Shown here piece after piece: positions 47,876-59,058 of a DNA stretch of 64,000 nt. The position numbers were made by a program, and so were the translations under genes. Below the pieces are notes generated by a model. It ran no database searches. It saw nothing but the letters and a program-made list of their open reading frames with translations, and was not told the DNA's origin. Origin of the DNA: Scleromitrula shiraiana (Eukaryota; Ascomycota; Leotiomycetes; Helotiales; Sclerotiniaceae); contig JABELC010000004.1 in the NCBI GenBank assembly GCA_028455995.1, positions 1,736,001-1,800,000 on the forward strand, given 5' to 3'. Each line of letters begins with the position of its first letter. The stretch's first letter is position 1.

Positions 47876-49189
47876 GTATTGTTCGGCGTGCTTGGAGTGA
47901 CGATGTCAATGGAGATGTGATTTTGACCGTGGAGGTTGAGCATGAGGATTGGTGGGCGCAGGTTAGTAAACAGGGGACAGGGGAAGGGGCTTGGGATGGG
48001 GAGATTGAGTTGGTGGGGACTTGGATGAAAAATTCTGGGGAGGATAGGATTGAGCTGAGGGAGATTAGAAATACTGGGGGTACGAAGAGGGATGCTCAGG
48101 GCTATGAAGATTATCAAGCTGATAATTACGCAATTGGGAGAGAGCTTTGAAGGGTCCTAACGTAACTGGCACGACAAGAGAGAAGTTAGAGACCACGACG
48201 GTTTCCAAGGTGATAGACCTAGTGGACATGGAAGTGAGAAGAGAGGGAGAATTTCCGGTCATGGTCCAGATTAGAGGGGCGATGGTAGTAGGATTGGGGT
48301 TGCAGAAGGCGGGCTAGTCAAAGGCGGAGACAACAAAAAAAGCGGCGATAATTGGGTCAATAAAAGGGTGATTATATCCTCTCAAGGTATCCATGATCCT
48401 GATAGATATAGGATCACGGACAGCGGTGTTCGAGTTCCTGTGGATGATAATGACTACATTGGGGCGCGGGGAATCAGGGAAGGTAATGAAGGAAACAATG
48501 AGAAAAGAGCATTCGTCATGGGAGGTGGTGAACATGGGAGAGAAATATATCCGAAGAGAGATAAGACGAGTGATATCGAATGGGACTATGGAAGTGAGAC
48601 TGAGAAGCGAGGAGCCGAAATACCTTATCAAAGCGACCTCGGTACAAGTAAGAGGAGTATTACACCATGCGAGAGAGCTCACAAAACCGTGCATGAGAAG
48701 AGAGCAATCCGGACATGAAGCGATGAACACGAGAGAGAAATAGTCCCCAAGCGAGAAGAAACTCGCGATATCGATATCGAATCCGAGGATGGAAGTGAGC
48801 ACGAGAATGAGAAGAAGATCGTGAGGAGTTCGGACCGTGGACAAGACGGTAGACGTCCTGTTGGGGGTATGGGTGGAATTGTTGAGATTCGGAAGAGGGG
48901 GTTAAGAGTCGGCGACGACGGTGCAGTTGAAGAGGGAGAGAGGGGGCTGGTAGCACAGAATGAGAAGAGGATCTTAAGGCTATCGAGCGGTAACAGAGAC
49001 ACTAGACATTCAGTTGAGAAGAGGGGGCGGAGATTCAGAGGTTTTGGATCTGTGGAGAAGAGGGGTTACGTGGGACAGAATGAACGACAACATGATAATG
49101 AGAATGAGAATGGTCAATATGGGAGAAGAGAGGCTTCTCTAAATCGGGCTATTACGCTTCTTCTTGAGAGTGGAGGGCAATGGTTGTGA
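47876..49189 (+). pseudogene. Probable decayed Kex2-processed repeat-protein (KEP-like) gene
   Basis: One reading frame from 48161 to the stop at 49187-49189 carries dibasic Lys-Arg sites at 48176, 48239, 48362, 48503, 48554, 48605, 48650, 48698, 48749, 48893, 48965, 49019 and 49058 (plus a Lys-Lys at 48812). Most are preceded by Glu (EKR: SEKR, NEKR, TEKR, HEKR, VEKR). They cut the frame into peptides of about 11-45 residues that are Gly/Asp/Arg-rich and diverse. Two stops interrupt it (TAG 48272-48274, TGA 48716-48718). The 5' part (about 47878-48150, with a further KR at 48085) is one frame off. It resembles fungal precursors cleaved by Kex2 into small secreted peptides, but I could not find a signal peptide. 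Unseen introns could explain the breaks; the strand is purine-rich, which inflates Lys/Arg. Confidence 0.5.
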
Positions 49190-49498
49190 TTCGGGATGGT
49201 GTTTGGTGGTTCAGATGGATGGGGTGGGTCAAATTGATATTTCACCAGGCTTTTCTTTTCTATTCTTTTCTTTCTTTCCTATTCTATTCTTTCCTTTCTT
49301 TACTATTCCGGCTGGTTAGTTAACAGTCTTCTTGCTTTACTTCACTTCACTGCACTGTACTTTACTTTAGTTGATTGGAAATAAACGTGCAGGCGAATTT
49401 AGATTATACGCGTTCACTATTCCACATGTATCATATTTGTCCTTGCGACCAATCCACTATACTCCATCATGTTTTATCATTCTTAATGAGCGATAAAA

Positions 49499-49569
<71 letters not shown>
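49499..49569. repeat. (CAT)23 microsatellite
   Basis: Twenty-three perfect CAT triplets without interruption, the longest perfect microsatellite in the window. Confidence 0.95.
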
Positions 49570-49571
<2 letters not shown>

Positions 49572-49757
49572 TTGAAATGAAGACATTGAATACCAAAGCA
49601 ATTTTAAAAAGTGAAATATTCATACACTGTGACTCGAAAATTAGTAATCATTTCCTGACCAAACCACCAACCAACTTGTAAAAACAAATAATCATAACTC
49701 GTAACGTCGGAAAAATATCCACCTAGTAAGAGGGAACAGACAAGAACTCCAATCACA

Positions 49758-49806
49758 TTCATTCATTCATTCATTCATTCATTCATTCATTCATTCATTC
49801 ATTCAT
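49758..49806. repeat. (ATTC)n microsatellite
   Basis: About twelve perfect ATTC copies. Confidence 0.9.
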
Positions 49807-49876
49807 CCCTCGTCTGCTATCCCATCCTATCGATCCTCACTCTCTTCCCTGCTCCCCCAATCCAATCCAATCCAAA

Positions 49877-51014
49877 CTAATCCCCTCCTCTCTCCTCCAA
49901 AATGAAACATCACTTCTTCTTCCAACACTGATCAGCATCCTCATGAATACCCCCCAAATTCTCAATTTCCTTCCTAAACTCCCTCTTATGATCAGTACTA
50001 ATGCCGAATCTTTCATCTCTTTCCTTGACTTTATCCCATGGTACCTAGTTTTGGGTGTTAGTTTTCGTGTGTATATATGTTAGAAAAGGGGGGTTGAATT
50101 GTGAAGAAAAGGAGAAATTAGGGGGAGAGGGAGAGAGAGAGGGAGAAGGCGAGGAATGAGAAAATATCCTATCACGTGGGTAGACATTCATTCATACTTG
50201 ACATGACTTCAAGTATCAACCCTTTCCCCCCATTTCCCCCATCTCCCCCCATCCCAAAAATAATCAAAAACTTCAAACTCACCTGTTCCCCCTCAGTAAA
50301 ACTCCCCATCAAAACCGGTACTCCGAGCGGCAACGCATCGCCCCTATCCGTCTGCCAAAAATGCCACGTTTTTCCATACCACCCTATAATCTGCTTCATC
50401 TCCTCCGTTTCTGGGATTTCCCATATTTGGGATGGGATGGAGGGGTTTGGGAGGATGAGGATGCCTGATTTTACCTGTGGGTTTTGGTTAGCGAGCGAGG
50501 GAGGGAGGGATGGATAGGGGAAGGGGGGAAGAGAAAGGGGAAGAGAGAAGCGGGGGAGGAAAGGAGGGAAAAGATACCTCGAATTCATGCGAATGCCATA
50601 ACTTTCTCTCATCCTCAGGAAGTGTCTCATACAACTCAGGAGCAATCATATATTCGACCCCAATAAGACGAGCTGAATTATCAGGTGTATCGTAGATTAG
50701 ACATTGACGGAGCTAATTCAATTTAAGTTAGCCCTTTTGTTATTATTTTTTTCCTTTCTTTTCTTTTCTTTTCTTTTTCTTGCGGGTTTATTATCATGTA
50801 GATGAAAAAGGGAACATACATCCCGACTCAAATGCGAACAGTAATGATTCGCCTCCACGCTTCTCCCCGTATCATGCGCATAAACATGAAAAGCATTGAG
50901 ATGCGCACAGACTGATTTTAGGGGTTTAAACGATTGGGTTAGTGAGGCTCCTGTTTCGAGGAGTTGGTCTTTGGTTTGTGGGGGTTGGGATTGGGTTTGG
51001 TTGGGGTCTGCCAT
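49877..51014 (-). CDS. OBAP/DUF1264-family protein
   Basis: A 229-residue protein of the DUF1264 family, named after plant oil-body-associated proteins. The exons are 51014-50820, 50712-50578, 50474-50283 and 50044-49877, all phase 0. Family landmarks are LNAFHVYAHDTGRSVEANHY, CLIYDTPDNSARLIGVEYM, ETLPEDERKLWHSHEFEV (the conserved His-Ser-His segment), WYGKTWHFWQTDRGD and LPLGVPVLMGSF. The last exon (KERDERFGIS...RKEI) is the usual C-terminus. There is no signal peptide or membrane segment, so it is likely cytosolic or on lipid droplets by analogy. Its biochemical role is unknown. Confidence 0.93.
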
Positions 51015-51512
51015 TTTGATTGATGGTAGAGTAGAGGATAGATAGTGTGTTGGTTTTGGGGGGAAGAGGGGTGGGGTGGGGTGTTTAATATATAGTTCGT
51101 GTGTTTCTTTTTATTATTTTGAAGAAATTGGGGAGGTGAGAATGGGTATGTTGGAGGTCATAGTATTAAGGAAATAGATAAATGGATGGATTGGTGAGTG
51201 AGTGAACGAGTATAAAAAGAAGGGTCATCAAGACAAGGAGGAAGGAGGGGAGATTTAAATATCGACTGTTATTACGTCATAATGACAATCAAGCTACATA
51301 GAAGACCAATAAATCAATTTGAACTTTTCTACATATCATTGAGATATTATGATATATATATATATTAGATACCAAATATTAAATATAATGATACTAACAG
51401 TGACTACCAAATCCCTCATATCACAACTTAGTATCCCCAGGTGATCTATCAAAACTATCAATACAGCCTAAACCACAAGTCATTGATAGATAGTTCGAAA
51501 GTTAATACTTAC
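51015..51512. other. Intergenic region OBAP/GLO2
   Basis: This holds the promoter of the OBAP gene and the 3' flank of GLO2, with a TA repeat at about 51352-51366. No gene is seen. Confidence 0.5.
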
Positions 51513-52968
51513 TCACTTAAAATTATTCTTCATTTCCCTCAACTTAGCCATAACCTTAACTGGCTCCGTCTCACCAGTAGACTTTTGAATTTCAGGGTCC
51601 TATAAGAAAGGGGGGTAATGCATTAGTTTCTCTCCCACCGCTGTGAATTCCGGGGTAATGTTATAAAAACTTACATCCATTCTCATGAAAACATTATGTT
51701 TCTACATTTAAGAAAACCCCAATTAGCTTTCACTCATGAACAAAGCTCGGATAACTATTGATCATACCTTCTCATCACCAATAGTAAATTGACCTTGAGT
51801 TTCCTTATTATTCTGCGCGAACGATTCCAACTTCTTAACCGCCTCGCTTTGAAGAACCGATATACCAAATTTAACATTGGCTTTTGTGTATTCATGGCCA
51901 GGCTATATATAAAATCAGTATACATTGAACATGCAACCCCCTATAGATGAACGGAGGGATACAAAGTGAGGACAAAAAGAGGAGAAACTCACATAAACTC
52001 TCGTATCATCCGGTAAAGCCGCAAGTGTCTTATTCAACGCCGTATGCATTTCCTCCGCCGTTCCTTCAAAAAATCTCCCACAACCTATATCCAGTCAATT
52101 AGCATCCCATTCCTCTCCTCATCAAACAAAAAATACTTACCACCATGAAACAAAGTATCCCCCGTAAAAACCACCCTCCCCGTGGCATCCTCCATAAACC
52201 AACAAATACTATCCTGAGTATGACAAGGCGTATACAGGGCCTTTACACTAATATCACCAATTTTAAACCCCTCTCCATTTTTAGGTGTATTCGTAACCCC
52301 CTCGCAATCTTTTCCGCCAATTATGGATTTGTCTTTGAATTCGGGGTATGCGAGCTAAGATGATTGGCTTGTTAGTTGATGAGGTTCTGAAATAGAGAGA
52401 GTATATAGCATGGACTCGATTGGATGACTGGCTTGCTTACCATTTTCTTGTTTCCTCCTGCATGATCCCAGTGACTATAGCGATATGTTTTCAGTATAGG
52501 ACTCCAGAATCCGAGCGGGGGATCAATTAGATAGCACATACTGATGTGTATTAACAATCGAAGTTAAATTAATCTTCCCATCTTGAATCTGTTGTTTCAA
52601 CACCGGAGCGACCCTATATCAATCAATAATCATATTAGCTTTAACCATTTCTCTCTGAAATCCCCTCCTCTCCGTCCCCTCTTCTCCATCTTCCATCCCC
52701 CCTCCCCCCCTCGGAAAAAAAAATAAAATAAAAATAAAAAATTCCCAACTCACTCCTCCGGATTCGCCGGATCAATAATAACAGCCTCCTTACTCTTATC
52801 ATCAACCACCAGATACGCATAATTATTGGAGCTCCCCTCCCACATCGGAATCGATTGAATATGCATCGTTCTAGCTTTCGTCAGGATATGTGAAATTGAT
52901 AGGTAGGTGGCTGCTGCTTTAATTGTTGTTCTTCTACTTGTGGGGAAGAAGATTGATTTGAGAAGCAT
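51513..52968 (-). CDS. GLO2: Hydroxyacylglutathione hydrolase (glyoxalase II)
   Basis: The 291-residue metallo-beta-lactamase-fold enzyme hydrolyses S-D-lactoylglutathione to glutathione and D-lactate, the second glyoxalase step. The eight exons are 52968-52754, 52613-52542, 52474-52441, 52354-52141, 52084-51993, 51902-51768, 51701-51675 and 51599-51513. The metal-binding motif THHHWDH (residues 94-100) is split by an intron inside a His codon. Further ligands are in LYTPCHTQDSICW, VFTGDTLFHGGCGRFFEG and VYPGHEY. The N-terminal 34 residues (MLLKSIFFPTSRRTT) look like a mitochondrial presequence; a second Met at residue 35 (MHIQSIPMWEG) would give the cytosolic form, as for dual-located glyoxalase II elsewhere. 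Seven introns are many for this genome. Confidence 0.95.
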
Positions 52969-53309
52969 TTGCAGAGTTTTCTTTTTGGATTTTGGAGGAA
53001 AGGAGGATTGAGTGTTGCTGATATATATATGTAGGGTATGGATGTACTATGTATGGTAAGTACTCGAGTATTTATTACAAATCTGATGATTGGACGTTTT
53101 CGTTGATGACGAATGTGGGGTAGAATTAAAGCTGGTGGAGCTTCAAAGCTTAGTGAGCTTCCGCGCGAGGTACCACATGCCATGCCCGCCTTACGGTATC
53201 ACGTATTCAAGGAGTCAACCTGAATAGAATTCAATGACTTCCTTGAATAAACTTCAGGAAATCGGCCATTTTAGTGCTTAAGCACATTAAAAGTTCAAAT
53301 ATCGATGTA
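52969..53309. other. Upstream region of GLO2
   Basis: The presumed GLO2 promoter. A 100-codon antisense-side frame overlaps the GLO2 start but has no domain and I do not call it. Confidence 0.45.
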
Positions 53310-54060
53310 CTAAACTTGCAATTAATTAAAAGTTGAATTTTATATAGTATAAATTAATCAAGTTTAAATTTAAAGATTAATCTCAAGTAAAATTTGGGTA
53401 AAATTCGGATAAACTTTATCGATTTAAATATAATTTTAAATTTTAAATTTTTAATAGATTTTTATTAATTAAACATTTATCTAACTCTTTATCAATTTAA
53501 TTTAATTTATATAAATATAGCTTTAAATCATAAAGTCATAATTATTTCTATATAATCGATTTTTTTTAATTAATTTAAAAAATTAATAATTTTATCATTT
53601 TAAATAAAGATGATTTTTTATGGAATTTGAAGATATATTTATATTATTTTTTAATATATATTATTAATAATAGTATTATTAATAGTATTATTAATAATAT
53701 TAATTTAAGTATATTAATAATTAAAGAAGTATGAGATTGATTTTAGTATATTAATTAAATTAAGAAATAATGAAATATATCAATTATTAGTATATATTAA
53801 TATTATAGTATATAATAAATTTAAAAATAAAAATGCATTAATTTTGTATATAAATATAATTTTATATATAAATATAATTTTGTATATAAATATAAATAAA
53901 AATACATTAATTTTATATATAAATATTATATTAATCTAGTTTTATATAATTATCTAAAATAAATTTAAAAATCTAAGTTAAATTTATATTAATAAAAAAT
54001 CATTCCTCAAAAATCAACTTATAATATAATTAAAATTTAAATTATAATGCAAAAATTTCC
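53310..54060. repeat. Extreme A+T block (possible RIP-decayed repeat)
   Basis: About 750 bases are almost pure A and T; many 60-base lines have fewer than six G or C. Fragments such as TTTTATATATAAATATAATTTT recur (about 53850-53905). The edges to normal composition are sharp on both sides. Such islands in ascomycetes are usually remnants of transposons mutated by repeat-induced point mutation; here no coding trace remains, so the origin is inference. Confidence 0.6.
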
Positions 54061-55544
54061 TTCCCTAAATAATATTCAAGAAATCCCTGAATAGGTGATA
54101 CCGTAGGGCCTTGCGAGATAATCAACTGTTCGGATATCAAATATAAATATTCAGCCCTATCATTTGGGGTATTTTTTTGCAAAACATTGGATTGTTTTCG
54201 GATATTCGTTTAAAATCTGATAGATATTCGAATATCAAAATCTATCAATCATAATGACCATATATAACCCACCAATCACTAACCCCCCCTCCCCCAACCA
54301 ACCTAAAACACGCTTCCTCAACCCGTAAATTATCCATCTCCCTCATCAAGAATTCCATTCATCCATCACGATAGTTCTGGCAATAGTATTCCTGCCGCTA
54401 TTCCAATCTCACCTTTCCCAGCCGTCCACGATATACAGCGGGGGTAGATATATATTTGTAGAAGCTGTTGGTGGTTTAGTGTATCTGGGGTGGATCGTAG
54501 TGTAGTGTGGTGTGGTGTGAGTATAGGGATGGGGATGGGAAAAGGTAAGGGAAAAGGTAAGGGGAGGGGAAAGGGCAAAGAAAAAGATGAAGATAGCAGA
54601 AGGGAGAGACTTCCCTCGGGCATATTAGGGGTTGATGTAAGAGCTAAGCTGAGGTAATGGGATGAGATGGACTATGTTGTTTAGGCTAACTGGATTCATC
54701 TGGTTGATTGGTTTTAAGGTTGACGTGGGTTAGATAGTCGAATCGATATTTTAGCAGGGAGATCAGATAGAATAAGATCAGTGAATGACGGAATGGAATG
54801 GGTGGAATGGAATGGGTGGAATGGAATGGGTGGAATGGATAGTCATACAAGATATTTAAGAGGCTAGATAGATGAGAGAAAGAAGGGGGGAGGTGGGGGA
54901 TTTATGGTGTTAAGATTGGAATCGGAAAGTTGGTTTCGAGAGAGAGAGAGAGCGTGGTGGATGGAATGGATGGGTTGGAGGCTTATTAGGAATGGTTTTG
55001 TTTGATGTATGTGAGTAGAGGTTCGGGGAAGTTGTAATTCTTGGCCGAAAAAACCTCACATTGATGTTGCATAGCATGATAAGATAATTACTCCACAAAA
55101 TAACATCAATATTTACAAGAAAATCGCTGAGATGTGAATTTTCATTACCGCGCTAATTATGATATAATACACAAAAGAAACGCTATTCCGTAGCCACAAA
55201 TGTGGCTAGAAAATCCTCAACTACTTTTTTATCGTTCCCATATCATCTTGCTTTAGTTGGTATAAACCAAACTAATATCCACCCATCACTTAGATACTGC
55301 GCTGTAGCATCTGAATGATATCAAACAATCAGAGAACTTGACAACGTAGCAGACAGACAAAAGAGATTAAAAACATTCTTGCAAAAAAACAAAAGAAATG
55401 CCCCCCTCCATTACGTTAAGTTATGTTTTTCATCCAACCCCAGTTGTGAAAGTGGTATCCGCCATATTGGTATCTTCGAAAAAACAATCCCATCCCGCAA
55501 ACAAGAAGAAAAGAATGTAAAGGCTCGGAAGATCTTGATCAGAT
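54061..55544. other. Intergenic region, low complexity
   Basis: This includes a GGAATGGGT-type repeat at about 54792-54838 (15-base unit), GA-rich tracts and 3' flank of the HAM1-like gene. No gene is seen. Confidence 0.5.
54792..54838. repeat. 15-bp minisatellite (GGAATGGAATGGGTG)n
   Basis: About three perfect 15-base copies in tandem. Confidence 0.85.
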
Positions 55545-58500
55545 TTAGACGCGCCCAGAGAAGACTGGGTTATTGGCTCCTAATTGAGTGTGTCCATTTT
55601 GGATTCCTCCGTTTGTAGCAACTCCCTTGCCATGTGAACCATTCAGAGCACCGCCATTAGTATTAGAAGTCCCTGTAGAGCCAAAAGCTTGGTCAACATG
55701 TTGACCGAAGCCTTGGTTTTGATCATAACCTTGTTGTTGACCATAACCTTGCTGTTGACTGTAACCTTGAGCCGATGTGTTTTGTTGAGCATGAGGTGTC
55801 ATTGAACTGGTATTCCCGATGTTTTGTGGACCTCTGACTCCATTCTGAGCAACAGAGTGTGCCTTTCTGGTTACCTTACCAGAAAGTGGGATATTGGTAG
55901 ATCGTTCGGCAGAACCAACACCGAAAACAGGTGAGTGCCATGAATCACCAGCCAGAGCTGTTTGTCTGTACTCGGTTGCCTTCGATGATATTCCACCAGG
56001 CAATTCAATTTTGGGAAACATTGAGTCGTCTTTTGTCATGACCATCTTGAACTCCTTGTCTTGCATGGCCTGCTGAGCCTTTTGAGCCTTCTCTTGTCCC
56101 TTCGTCAATTGTGCGCGGATAGCAGTGACGTAGTTACGGTAGATGTTAGGAGTATTTTCTGGATTTTTCAATGCCTTTGCATTGTTAGTAGGTGTACGAA
56201 TAATCTTGTTGGGGAATCAGCGCTTACCTCTTGTTGAGCACGGTCTGCCTCAACCTTGATCTTATATGCGAAACTATCAGCTTCCTCAAACTTCTGCTTG
56301 ATAGCTTGCTCGACAGCTTTTTGAACTGCAGGTCGAATAGCCTTCAACAACAAGCTCTTGGCGAGCGTTAACATGAACTTATGCGTAGACTTCTTAATCT
56401 TAATCTTGAAGTTTTTGATATCAACGTCAACCTTGTCAACCTTGAATAGATTCTGTCTATCATGCTTGTCGGCAGTAGACAATTTCATCTTAAAACTTAG
56501 TCCTGTGCCACCAAGAAAGAGGTCCATAATGCCCTCATCATGGAAACCGCGACCAGTTTTTCTCTTGACATAGTACGATACGTCTTTCAAATCCATCTGA
56601 ACACCTGCGACTGATACCGTGATAGAGTGCATAGTCTTATTGGCAACACCCTTTCGACCCCAACGGAAATAGTTATCTGGGAGTTATTAGCTTTTGATGA
56701 GAATAATAAAAATTTGTGAGGGAGTTTTACCATTAACAACCTCAAAAACGTTAGGCATAAGGTTGTCACTTTCAATGACCAAATTCTCAACAACAAAGTC
56801 CATCTCTGGGCTCTTAAATTCGAGTCTTGGAATCGGCATATATCGGATGTTCTCGAAGACAGCAGGAATAATCACCTCACTAAGATCCTTTACCAAATGA
56901 GATTTAAATTTTGGCTTTCCGTTTTCATCGTTACCTAAATCGTTGAATAACTTTTGACAGCTCTCTGCAAAGCGCTTGTTCATCGGATCATTGTCGAATT
57001 CATTACCCAAGAACTTGAGCTCGTCAGCAATGCGGTCGGTATGAGGTCTGTACCGGTCTCTGAGAAGAAAGTTTCCTCTATCATAGAGGGTGTTCCACTT
57101 CTCTGTAGAAGAATCCTCCATGATGTAGCCTTGCTCCTTGAGGCATCTTCGAATGAAAGTGTTCATCTCTCGGAACCAACCCTTCAACTCTGGATCTCTA
57201 TCAGCGTCCTTGTAGATGGCGTTGATAGATTCGACCAAATCCTCAGAAGATGTGTTATTGGCAAAGCGTTCAAGGAGTGTGATAAGATCTCTTTCGGCCT
57301 TGTTCAAAGAACTATCTCCATGCGCATCCTTGACTGTGCCAGCTCCTTGTTGGCCGAGGTTTTGAGCATGACCTCCATATTCAGTGGCCAAGTCAAGTAA
57401 AGTATTTATGGCTTGCATATCTAATAGATGTTAGTTACACAATCGTAGATTTCAGAGTATGTATAACTTACAATCTTGGTGACCTTGAATCTCAACGACC
57501 ATCTTCTTAAGTCTATAGATGGCTTGCTCACGACGCTCTTCCGGCATCTTCTTGTCTAAATAATTCTTGGTCTTATCTCGAGTCTCACGGCCGCGCTGCT
57601 TAGTCTCTTCGGGGACATTCTCAGAAGCACGTTGTTTCAATGTATCAACGCCGGCTTGTGCACCGGCTTGTCCATCAACTCCAGAAGCGGTACCATGTTG
57701 TTGATCGTGAGCACTCAATGCAGCGACATCTGCTGGATCGCGGGAGCCACTTGGATGAGCATTCTGACTAGCATTTCCGGCTGCATCTTTGAGGTCGTTT
57801 TTGTTGACTGGCGCATTTTTTTGCACGGATGACTTCATCCGATTTTTGATGTTACCAGTAGACATATCTGGGGTTTCATGCCAGACATTATCATCAGCTG
57901 GGCGATCAAGTTGGTTTAATTCATCTTCGGAAGGATTGACCTTGTTAGCAGCGTTGGTGGCAGCATCACCAGCAATATCACGAAGTAAGATTAAAGAATC
58001 GTTCACTATTTCAAATTATCAGTATCAATGCAATAACAATCTATTGACGCCACTTACAAAGCTTTCGGAATTCTCCATTGGTGATAATAAGCTGACCAAG
58101 TGTTTTGAAACCTTCAGTCGCCTGTTGGCCATGTTGTTGTGTAGTCTCCTTGTCAACTGGAGCTCCTGGAACACCTGCATTTGCACCATCGATACCTTGG
58201 CATTGCCAGATAAAATCTTGCAAAAGCTCGCCTTCGTTTTTGGTAAGTAGGAGGTACTTGGCTTGCTCGACTACCGAACGGAACTCATGAACTAAACCTT
58301 GGCCCTCTGGAGAGAGTCTTTTGGATGGGTTGGCTAAGGCACGCGAGCCAATGAAGCTGTTGAGCGCAACATCAATTTGATCGTTCTATATGGTATGTTT
58401 ATTAGCTTTTTCAATATTCACCATATGAATTGGGCTTCTGTTTGTTGGAAAAGACTTACAGATGGAACCTTTCCAGATTGAAAAGCTATATGCAATTGAT

Positions 58501-58655
58501 GTTAACGGTCATCCTTACAAGCAAGAGGAAAGAAGTCGAAAGGTTGGGTGCAAATTCATCATACCTTTGAGGATTCCGTAGAATTGAAGTTTACGATTGA
58601 CATCGCGCTCCTTAATATTCACGTCTGTCGGCCTGTTGACAGCAGTAGGAGACAT
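55545..58655 (-). CDS. HAM1-like TULIP-type protein (DUF5923/DUF4449)
   Basis: An 876-residue fungal protein with HAM1-like N- and C-terminal domains; the C-terminal one is related to TULIP/BPI lipid-binding folds. The exons are 58655-58565, 58485-58460, 58385-58058, 58005-57472, 57420-56731, 56676-56228 and 56174-55545, all in phase. The N-terminus is helical (NDQIDVALNSFIGSRALANP). A low-complexity Ala/Gln/Asp-rich region follows (about residues 165-300), then DKKMPEERREQAIYRLKKM. The core contains NTLYDRGNFLLRDRYRPH, IIPAVFENIRYMPIPRLEF, DLKDVSYYVKRKTGRGFHD and FKMKLSTADKHDRQNLFKV. The tail has a GYSQQQGYGQQQGYDQNQ prion-like stretch. Lipid binding or transfer at membranes is inferred from the fold only. 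Confidence 0.88.
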
Positions 58656-58992
58656 GATTGTGAGGAAAATTAGACAGGAGAATTTTGGGTATTTTGGGTA
58701 TCACAAATAAAAAAAGAAAACAAAATATAAAGAGAAAGCTTTCGAGGGACAAAACAAGAGACCTTGATAGTCAAGTCGAGTTCTCAGAAAAAAACTTATT
58801 AATTTGGCGTGTTCAGGTTTTAAGTGTAGGTAGCTTTTGTTGGAGCAATTGATTTGTTGAAAGTGAATTATGTGAGGAAACACTGGATGGATGACGTTGA
58901 TGATGTTAATATTTGGTGAATTATTCCAAAAGTGAGTAGAAATGATTATGGTTGATGTTAATAGTGAAATTAAGAGGATTTAGTTATGATTT

Positions 58993-59058
58993 GATGTTGA
59001 TGTTGATATTGATGTTGATGTCGATGTTGATGTTGATGTTGATGTTGATGTTGATGTT
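58993..59058. repeat. (GATGTT)n tandem repeat
   Basis: About eleven hexamer copies with ATT and GTC variants, about 340 bases upstream of the HAM1-like start. Confidence 0.9.

Larger units (their letters stand above)
49190..49876. other. Low-complexity intergenic region
   Basis: Tandem TTCTTTC/TATTC pyrimidine runs (about 49250-49310), a long (CAT)n and a long (ATTC)n lie here. No gene is seen. Confidence 0.55.

Noticed and set aside
48314..48844. 176-codon minus-strand frame opposite the KR-rich region
   Set aside because: Hydrophobic by composition because the plus strand is purine-rich; no domain, and the frame-locked KR pattern is on the plus strand.
49375..49575. 66-codon frame ending in a long Ser run
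   Set aside because: The Ser run is only the translated (CAT)23 microsatellite.
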